Shown piece after piece: positions 58,566 to 64,000 of a stretch of DNA of 64,000 nucleotides. The notes under the pieces are model-generated. The model was not told where the DNA came from. It saw only the letters and a list, made by a program, of their open reading frames with translations, and did no database searches. Source of the DNA: Pandoraea horticolens (GTDB lineage: Bacteria > Pseudomonadota > Gammaproteobacteria > Burkholderiales > Burkholderiaceae); the NCBI RefSeq assembly GCF_902459555.1, contig NZ_CABPSM010000025.1, positions 1-64,000 on the forward strand, read 5' to 3'. Within the stretch, counting starts at the first letter, position 1. The number at the start of each line of letters is the position of its first letter. The position numbers and the translations under genes are program-made.

Positions 58566-59336
58566 TTGGCAAAGCCGATTCCGGAACCAGATCGTACACC
58601 GTGGTATTTGACAAAAACCGCCATCGAATCATTAGGCAGCGGCGCACCAGCTATCGCAGCCATAATAACTGCCGTTCGGCTGGTCCAGGAACCCGCCGCC
58701 AGGGTATTCGGGTATGTCTCCGCAGTCGCCGCGCTGTGGCTTATCGTTGCAGCTATACTTAAGATTCTTGCGGCAAACTCGCAGGACAAAAAGGAAAAAG
58801 AGGCTACGGAGCGGACTCACGAAGGATTAAGGGCCGCTCTCTTCGCCCTTCATTCAATTGTCGCTCATGAAGCAGGACTTCAACCTGACGCAGCAAAATC
58901 AAAGTTGCGCGTAACCTTTCATCGTGTGGTCCCGCCTCTCGATACAGCAACGGAAATTCAACAACTGGTGGACTACGTTGGGGGCCCCAGGGAGGGAGGT
59001 CGAGGAAGGAAGTTCTCAATCCGTTCAGGCATTGCCGGAAAAGCGGCGCGAACACTCTCCCCCTACACTCAGTCTCGGCAGAGCGAAGATATCGCCTCAT
59101 TCGAAGCGGAGCTTCGTGAGCACTGGGGATACACCGAGGCGGACAGCAGAAACATCTCGAGAGAGAGTTTCGCTTGGATGGCTGTCCCAATTTGTGACGC
59201 TTCAGGCCAACATGCGCTTGGCGTAGTATATTTGGACTCAACAGAGAAAGATGCGTTCGCTTTGCCTGAGGTTCGCAATGCCATCTTCGTGGCCTGTGGC
59301 GGGATTGCAGCGTATGTAGGAGAGAGGTACAAATGA
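58566..59336 (+). CDS. Membrane-anchored GAF-domain protein (2 TM + GAF)
   Basis: A 256-residue protein. Two hydrophobic helices at about residues 20-37 and 47-70 are followed by a charged helix (DKKEKEATERTHEGLRAA) and a C-terminal GAF-like domain (about 130-250). In that domain RSGIAGKAARTLSPYTQSRQ, ESFAWMAVPICDASGQHAL and GVVYLDSTEKDAFALPEV are the recognisable parts. A sensory or effector role at the membrane is likely; the ligand is unknown. I start at a TTG because GGGGGA precedes it; an ATG at 58503 is possible and would add 21 residues. Its stop overlaps the next start by 4 bases. Confidence 0.65.
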   Translation: MAKPIPEPDRTPWYLTKTAIESLGSGAPAIAAIITAVRLVQEPAARVFGYVSAVAALWLIVAAILKILAANSQDKKEKEATERTHEGLRAALFALHSIVAHEAGLQPDAAKSKLRVTFHRVVPPLDTATEIQQLVDYVGGPREGGRGRKFSIRSGIAGKAARTLSPYTQSRQSEDIASFEAELREHWGYTEADSRNISRESFAWMAVPICDASGQHALGVVYLDSTEKDAFALPEVRNAIFVACGGIAAYVGERYK

Positions 59337-59545
59337 GTGAAAAGCTGATAGAGAAGAGTGAGCTCGAGTCTGACCAGGGAGCGACTCTGAAAATTGAGAG
59401 GATTATTCTTTCATCGTACGCATCAAGCTTACTGCGAGCTCAGCCGGCGGCCAAAAGCGCCAGCAGATGCAGTACCACCAACGATTTGCACGATCAACGA
59501 GTTCAGGTTGGAACGGGTAGAGCAATCGAGTCCACCGCCCAATAG
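59333..59545 (+). pseudogene. Small ORF coupled to the GAF gene, probably a truncated or frameshifted gene
   Basis: A 70-residue frame begins MSEKLIEKSELESDQGATL and overlaps the GAF gene stop (ATGA), which argues that a real gene once started here. After about residue 30 the sequence loses protein-like character. Another plus-strand frame (59394-59678) stays open until just before a good terminator, as expected if a frameshift broke one longer gene. No homology is recognised. An intact 70-residue partner is the alternative. Confidence 0.45.
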
Positions 59546-59690
59546 CTTTTGCAGTGTCGAATCGACCGAAGTAAAGATCATCGCGCGCCAAATTCTGACA
59601 CAGGAACCGCACCAGTACCCGCACGTTGCGTGCTATATGAGGCGCAACAGAATCGGTCGGGAACACCCGGATTATTGAGATCTTCGCCGC

Positions 59691-59736
59691 GCCATCAAAG
59701 CCAAGACCGTTTCGCGCTTGGCTTTGATGGCTTTTT
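59691..59736 (+). terminator. Terminator ending the GAF-gene operon
   Basis: A perfect 15-base stem, GCCATCAAAGCCAAG with CTTGGCTTTGATGGC and an 11-base loop, is followed by TTTTT on the plus strand only. Confidence 0.85.
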
Positions 59737-59950
59737 GCTGGCAACATCTTCTACGCCGCATTGACCTGCATCTGCTCGACCGAAGCGCACTAAGGAGCTT
59801 TGCATTCCAAATCATTGCCGCTTCGCCCCCCCCCCGCTTGCAACAGATTGCCGCCGAGACAGCGCCACACGTTGCGAAATTGATGCTGGGTCACCGCCCC
59901 AGCCCCAACACACCGCCGACGCGCCATTAAAGGGCAACGGCGAAGAATCG

Positions 59951-59966
59951 TCAGAATATTTTCTGA
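59951..59966. promoter_or_regulatory. Palindrome TCAGAA-TATT-TTCTGA, possible operator
   Basis: A perfect 6-4-6 inverted repeat in the AT-rich zone 204 bases before the ATPase gene. It may bind a dimeric regulator, but no matching regulator gene is visible nearby and the stem is too weak for a terminator. Confidence 0.35.
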
Positions 59967-60169
59967 CCGCCCCCCAAAAATCAATACATGATCCATACAA
60001 ATATAGCCGACCATCTAATGAATAGATGTGTACAGTCTTGCGCCATTTTCAATGTCATTTGGTAGAATTCGGGAACAATTTTCCAGCATTGGTTCATTCC
60101 AGAGGAATCGGCCTGATGCACGCTAATCCCAGAAATACCGACAAGACACTTGATAAGGGGAAAGGGTAG

Positions 60170-61837
60170 ATGACCGCAGTCTCTAAGTTTATAAAATTGC
60201 GATCACTGGAATTTAGTAATCCGCCATTCCGTAAGCTTGGCAATCTCAAGATTGACTTCGCAGATCGACTAACGCTGATTGCGGGACACAACGGCATCGG
60301 TAAATCCACGATCCTGGGGTTGGTTGCCAATACGTTTGGCACATCGACTCAAACAGGTAAAAAGAGCTACTTCGGCGACCCCTTTTCCGCAAACATTGAG
60401 CGCATTGTGTATTTGGCGCTCGAAGAGGTTGCAAAAGTACAAGAGCATCCTGCGGCCGCTCCGATCGTGACTGCTAAGGTCGGTGACATTCAAATTCGCA
60501 AAAGATGCTCGATGACTCAGCGAAGCGAATGGATGCGCGCCCGCGTTGTCCCCCGTACCATTGATAAGGCTGAGGACGACCCAATTGGCCAGGATGCCAA
60601 AATTCCGCTACCAACGATTTACCTGGGCATGAAGCGGCTCGCATCGATCGGCGAAGCCGACGAACGCGAGGTGAATAGCACTCAAATGCCTATGGATGCA
60701 GAAGACAAGCAGCTAATGGCAGACTTCGTTGGCTCGATCATCCTCGGAAGCAAAGTGACGACCGACGTCACACACTTGAGCATCAAGGGCTCCAAGAAGA
60801 AGACCGCACAGCCTGGATACGAAAAGCACGACGCCTTGGCGGTCTCAATGGGACAGGACAGTTTGGCCAGCATTGCCACTGCACTGGCATCCTTTAATCG
60901 CCTTAAGCGAGAACTTGCGGACCAGTATGTCGGCGGCCTGTTGATTATCGACGAATTGGACGTGGGTTTTCATCCTCACGCCATAGACCGTTTGGCTCAG
61001 GCACTTAAGAATTACGCCAGACGTCTAGATCTACAAATCGTTGCAACCACTCACTCTCCAAGGCTGATAGAGGCAATACATCCAGATGGAAATAAGAGCA
61101 ATCAAACACCCGATGCCGTGTACTACCTACTGGATACAAAACGTCCAAGAATAGCCGAAGATCAGTCGCTTGCAGCTATCCTGGACGACATGGCATTGCG
61201 TGATAGCGGCGCCACTGACACGAAGTCACACAAACCAACCTTGTGCGTTTATTTCGAAGACTTAGAGGGAAAGCAGTTTTGTGACGCTCTAGTTCCTCGG
61301 GGAAAAAAAGCCGCACTTGGCCGAAAATATGGGATCGCCATCAAACTAATTCCGTTAGGGGTGGGAGGATCCAATCTGATTAAGCTTCCTGAACACGACC
61401 CTATCTTTAAGGATCGTGTGCTGATCGTCGATGCGGATACAACGATTCCCAGAAAAGCAGCAGTGCGCGGCAACACTATCAAGCTACCATGCCCCAGAGG
61501 GGCCAGTGGCACAGACCGCTCCCCCGAGAACATCATTAAAAAGTTTCTCAGAGACGTCGCGAGTTCAGAGGACGATGTACTGCAAGACGTGCTGTTACAG
61601 TTTGACGTCAATAACCCGAGCAGCGATAAGGTATTGAACACCTTCCTCCCGGACGGCGCGGGAAATAGCAGTCAGCGCGACGCAAGTAAGAACTGGTGGC
61701 TTACACATTGGGACGAACTGGACCGGTGGGGAGTGATTCGCGTTTGGGCAACCCAACATCAGGTCGAAGTGGACTCTTTCCTGACAGCCTTCGAGACCGC
61801 CGTTGCTGGCACGGCTAAACGCCTAGGGCTTCGATAG
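60170..61837 (+). CDS. OLD-like AAA/ABC-type ATPase fused to a TOPRIM-like domain
   Basis: A 555-residue protein. The N-terminal ATPase has Walker A GHNGIGKST (39-47), an ABC-like signature region VSMGQDSLASI (225-235), Walker B LLIIDE (257-262) and the H-loop TTHSP (293-297). The C-terminal part resembles a TOPRIM nuclease: an acidic YFEDLEGKQF (361-370) and VLIVDADTT (417-425), giving the E ... DxD pattern, followed by SPENIIKKFLRD and KNWWLTHWDEL as in OLD-related proteins. Such proteins often abort phage infection (OLD, fused PARIS AriAB). It begins a co-directional set of three genes. Confidence 0.8.
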   Translation: MTAVSKFIKLRSLEFSNPPFRKLGNLKIDFADRLTLIAGHNGIGKSTILGLVANTFGTSTQTGKKSYFGDPFSANIERIVYLALEEVAKVQEHPAAAPIVTAKVGDIQIRKRCSMTQRSEWMRARVVPRTIDKAEDDPIGQDAKIPLPTIYLGMKRLASIGEADEREVNSTQMPMDAEDKQLMADFVGSIILGSKVTTDVTHLSIKGSKKKTAQPGYEKHDALAVSMGQDSLASIATALASFNRLKRELADQYVGGLLIIDELDVGFHPHAIDRLAQALKNYARRLDLQIVATTHSPRLIEAIHPDGNKSNQTPDAVYYLLDTKRPRIAEDQSLAAILDDMALRDSGATDTKSHKPTLCVYFEDLEGKQFCDALVPRGKKAALGRKYGIAIKLIPLGVGGSNLIKLPEHDPIFKDRVLIVDADTTIPRKAAVRGNTIKLPCPRGASGTDRSPENIIKKFLRDVASSEDDVLQDVLLQFDVNNPSSDKVLNTFLPDGAGNSSQRDASKNWWLTHWDELDRWGVIRVWATQHQVEVDSFLTAFETAVAGTAKRLGLR

Positions 61838-61928
61838 AACTAAGCGGGACCAGAGCACTATACAATTGCGCCCTAGCTAGGCGCGCTGGGCGTTACGCAT
61901 TTTGTTGGTGAGATTCGCGGTACAACCC

Positions 61929-61937
61929 GGGGGGGGG
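61929..61937 (+). repeat. G9 homopolymer in the ribosome-binding region of the ParB-like gene
   Basis: Nine consecutive G residues lie 7 bases before the ATG at 61945 and are the only purine-rich ribosome-binding candidate at proper spacing. Length changes by slipped-strand pairing would alter translation of the downstream gene. Confidence 0.6.
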
Positions 61938-61944
61938 CGCAAGG

Positions 61945-63318
61945 ATGGCAAGAGAGAAAACAAACAAGATTAGCCGCGCCAGTGCGGAAGAATATATTGT
62001 CGTTTCGTCGAGTCTCGTCCACCTTGATAGTGGAAATCCAAGACACATTCCGCTGGAGCGCGAAGAGGAGATCATTCGGGCACTTTGTGACCCACAACTG
62101 GTGTCGCTAGCAACCGACATCGCGAAAATGGGGGCTCTAAGTCCGCTTGAAATCATGGGGGTGATCGAGCATACGGGATTACCAGGGCACTACGTTGCAG
62201 TTGAAGGCAACCGAAGAACTTGCGCACTTTTGCTGCTCGCCGATCCGAGTCGCGCCCCGACCCCCGAGTACGCCGAGGCTTTTAAGCGCATAGCTCAAAA
62301 CGCGAATATTCCCCGAGAACTCAGGGTCTTCGTATTTCCCGACCGCGTTAGCGCAGAACCTTGGATTGATCGACGGCACCTTGGACAACAAAGCGGCGTC
62401 GGCACACGCGAGTGGGACACTCCTGCCAAGGCCCGCGCAGCCGCAAGATCATCTGCAAATACAACTGCGAAGGCTGACGTGTTGGCCCTTAGAGTCCTTG
62501 ATCGCCTCGCAAAGACGGGCCACATCAGCGCTGAGCAACGACAAAAGGTCAGTCTGACAACATTATCACGCTATTTGAACAACGCCAGTCGTCGCGCAAT
62601 CCTGGGCCTGAAGGGGCTCGATGAGTCTAATCAACTCATCTATACACACGATCCATCTGAAGTTGATGCGGTCTTAACCAGCTTGGTACTGGATAGTCTG
62701 CCGAATGACGATCGCCAACAGCCTCGCGTCCACTCCCGTTCTAATGCAGAAGACCGGGACGCGTATGTGCAGGGGCTCGCCGCTACAGGCATGATTCCCT
62801 CGACGCGCCTCCCCATGCCCGTAACAGCACTCGTCGGAGATGCGGTAAAACATCCTGTCGGCGCATCACGCCCACGTAGCTCGACAAACACCGCAGACAG
62901 AAATAAGTTGATGCTTTCCAGCTTTACCGTGCAGACCAACGATAAGACTTTGCTGCGACTCCGGAACGAGATGCTAACCCAGCCAATTGAGCATCATGAA
63001 TTCGCTGCAAATTACTTGCTTCGAGCATTTGTCGAGCGGATTCAGATACTTTACCTACGCCGGAAAGACCCGAATCGACAGTTCAAGAATGAGCAGGATC
63101 TAGCAAAAAAGTGCGCGGACGACGCGACTGCGGCAAACGCCCCGCGCAAAGTGCGTCAGGTTCTGGATCAAGCATCCTCCGGATCCGCAGTTGCGCACAA
63201 TCTGCACACATTGGGTACTGCCGTACATCTTGGAACGATTCCCGTTCGACGGCAGTTGGTTGCAGTGTTTGACACTTGGGAAGCAGCATTGAAATATATG
63301 CTCTCGGAATCCCGATAG
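61945..63318 (+). CDS. ParB/Srx-like N-terminal domain protein with helical C-terminal domain
   Basis: A 457-residue protein. Residues 20-100 form a ParB/sulfiredoxin-like fold: LDSGNPR (27-33), LATDIAKMGALSPLEIMGVI, and VAVEGNRRTCALLLL (84-98), whose GNRR motif is the nucleotide-binding signature of the family. A basic helical middle follows. The C-terminal ~120 residues (NYLLRAFVERIQILYL ... AHNLHTLGTAVHLGTIP ... LVAVFDTWEAALKYML) resemble a HEPN-like or DNA-associated helical bundle, but this is weak. It is 107 bases after the ATPase gene. It is not an ordinary chromosome-partition ParB, as no ParA or helix-turn-helix is seen. Confidence 0.72.
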   Translation: MAREKTNKISRASAEEYIVVSSSLVHLDSGNPRHIPLEREEEIIRALCDPQLVSLATDIAKMGALSPLEIMGVIEHTGLPGHYVAVEGNRRTCALLLLADPSRAPTPEYAEAFKRIAQNANIPRELRVFVFPDRVSAEPWIDRRHLGQQSGVGTREWDTPAKARAAARSSANTTAKADVLALRVLDRLAKTGHISAEQRQKVSLTTLSRYLNNASRRAILGLKGLDESNQLIYTHDPSEVDAVLTSLVLDSLPNDDRQQPRVHSRSNAEDRDAYVQGLAATGMIPSTRLPMPVTALVGDAVKHPVGASRPRSSTNTADRNKLMLSSFTVQTNDKTLLRLRNEMLTQPIEHHEFAANYLLRAFVERIQILYLRRKDPNRQFKNEQDLAKKCADDATAANAPRKVRQVLDQASSGSAVAHNLHTLGTAVHLGTIPVRRQLVAVFDTWEAALKYMLSESR

Positions 63319-63380
63319 CTTCTCGTTGGCGGAAAGGCAACACAGCCACCCGATACGGCACTCTGCTATGGTTTCACTCT

Positions 63381-64000
63381 ATGCCAATAACTGACTCCCC
63401 TCTGCGATACCCCGGCGGCAAGACACAGCTCGCCCCATTTGTTCTCGAGTTGGCCCGTACAAACGGTGTGATGCGCGGCGTCTATGCTGAGCCCTTTGCT
63501 GGAGGTGCCGGCATTGCGTGGCGCCTTCTACTCAATGGGGACATGACAGAGGTCTGGCTGAACGACATTGATCCCGCCATATCGGCGTTTTGGCAAGCCG
63601 TTGTCCACGACCCCGACCCCCTGTGCGAAAAGATACTGAACACACCGATCTCCATCACCGAGTGGGCTCGACAACGCGCTATTCTTTTTGATAAGGGGGC
63701 CAGCACTCAAGCGCGGGCTTTCGCCACCCTTTTTTTGAACCGCACCAATAGATCGGGAATCCTGAAAGGCGGGGTAATCGGAGGCAAAGGTCAGACTGGC
63801 CAATACAAGCTCGACTGCCGGTTTAACAGGGACGAACTCATTCGAAAAATTCTGAGAATACACGCCTATCGAGAGGTGATTCATCTTAGTCAGCTTGATG
63901 CCGAGCAGTGCCTGAGGGAATGGAGCAAACGACTCCCCAAGCGCGCGCTTCTCAATATTGATCCTCCGTACTTCGCTCAAGGACGGGATTTGTATATGAG
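63381..64000 (+). CDS. D12-class (Dam-like) N6-adenine DNA methyltransferase, 3' end beyond window
   Basis: At least 206 codons are present. The protein opens with PLRYPGGKTQLAPFV and has SAM motif I AEPFAGGAG (36-44), the NRTNRSGILKGG segment, and the catalytic DPPY (194-197), all diagnostic for the D12 methylase class that includes Dam. It starts 62 bases after the ParB-like gene on the same strand. No strong ribosome-binding site is visible. It could protect host DNA or mark sites for the ATPase/ParB-like pair. Confidence 0.9.
   Translation, partial: MPITDSPLRYPGGKTQLAPFVLELARTNGVMRGVYAEPFAGGAGIAWRLLLNGDMTEVWLNDIDPAISAFWQAVVHDPDPLCEKILNTPISITEWARQRAILFDKGASTQARAFATLFLNRTNRSGILKGGVIGGKGQTGQYKLDCRFNRDELIRKILRIHAYREVIHLSQLDAEQCLREWSKRLPKRALLNIDPPYFAQGRDLYM

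Larger units (their letters stand above)
59546..60169. other. Region with gene remnants and the promoter zone of the ATPase gene
   Basis: These 624 bases contain no gene I can support. They hold the terminator at 59691-59736, a C10 tract (59826-59835), the palindrome at 59951-59966 and an AT-rich stretch up to the ATPase start. A TAGAAT at 60064-60069 with TTGCGC 19 bases upstream is a weak promoter candidate. Short frames on both strands look like remnants or chance. Confidence 0.5.
58120..64000. mobile_element. Left part of a probable genomic island in tRNA-Leu
   Basis: Downstream of the tRNA the DNA is visibly more AT-rich and has homopolymer runs and gene remnants. It holds an atypical gene set (GAF membrane protein, OLD-like ATPase, ParB-like protein, adenine methylase) and no housekeeping gene. 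No integrase and no second copy of the tRNA 3' end are seen within the window, so the right edge must be beyond 64,000. Confidence 0.7.

Noticed and set aside
59403-59747. Minus-strand frame of 114 codons in the island
   Set aside because: It spans a clear plus-strand terminator hairpin and has no ribosome-binding site or recognised family; a decayed gene fragment cannot be excluded.
1-64000. CRISPR arrays, rRNA genes and intact insertion sequences
   Set aside because: I saw no regularly spaced repeat arrays, no rRNA-like sequence and no transposase with terminal repeats anywhere in the window.

Overview
The window looks like a chromosomal segment of a high-GC betaproteobacterium in the Burkholderiaceae. 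The order serC-pheA-tyrA-aroA / cmk-rpsA-ihfB-lapA-lapB, the gyrA-ompA neighbourhood, a DUF2486-holC-pepA-lptF-lptG cluster and a sulfate-assimilation operon ending in cobA all fit that family. Pandoraea is my best genus guess, from gene order and protein style only; no database was consulted.

Layout. 1-6.8 kb: the start of etfB, an alpha/beta hydrolase, a ferredoxin-NADP reductase, an enoyl-CoA hydratase-like protein, a histone-deacetylase-like amidohydrolase, lytic transglycosylase mltB and cysM. 6.9-12.7 kb: a ComEA-like protein with a lysine-rich tail, then an envelope block (lapA-lapB-ugd-rfaE1-hldD) for LPS heptose and UDP-glucuronate supply and LPS control. 12.9-25.4 kb: ihfB-rpsA-cmk and the aromatic/serine operon serC-pheA-tyrA-aroA, split by an oppositely oriented Nramp transporter under a Fur-type box, then a DUF2059 protein and gyrA. 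25.8-29.1 kb: ompA, a ferritin-like diiron protein, an EVE-domain protein and a SIMPL-domain protein.

29.2-37.3 kb is a malonate-use operon: a TRAP transporter (dctPQM), malonyl-CoA decarboxylase, an enoyl-CoA hydratase and malonyl-CoA synthetase, with a divergent GntR regulator and a MatR-like operator. 37.4-49.0 kb: lgt, a LysR regulator divergent from two tandem dihydroxy-acid dehydratases of different Fe-S classes, a small cytochrome c, DUF2486, holC, pepA, lptF, lptG and cbiX. 49.1-55.1 kb: the sulfate-assimilation operon tauE-like-cysH-cysD-cysN-cobA with a divergent cysB-like regulator. 55.1-57.9 kb: an uncharacterised protein, a LivK-like binding protein and a 3-hydroxyisobutyrate dehydrogenase-like protein.

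From tRNA-Leu(CAA) at 58,035 the character changes: base composition is visibly more AT-rich, homopolymer tracts and gene remnants appear, and no housekeeping gene is seen. This looks like the left part of a genomic island in the tRNA. It carries a 2-TM GAF protein with a small, perhaps broken, partner. Then comes a co-directional set: an OLD-like ATPase-TOPRIM protein, a ParB/Srx-domain protein with an alpha-helical C-terminus, and a D12-class (Dam-like) adenine methyltransferase that runs off the window. This last trio is the best candidate for an undescribed, probably anti-phage or restriction-like, system.
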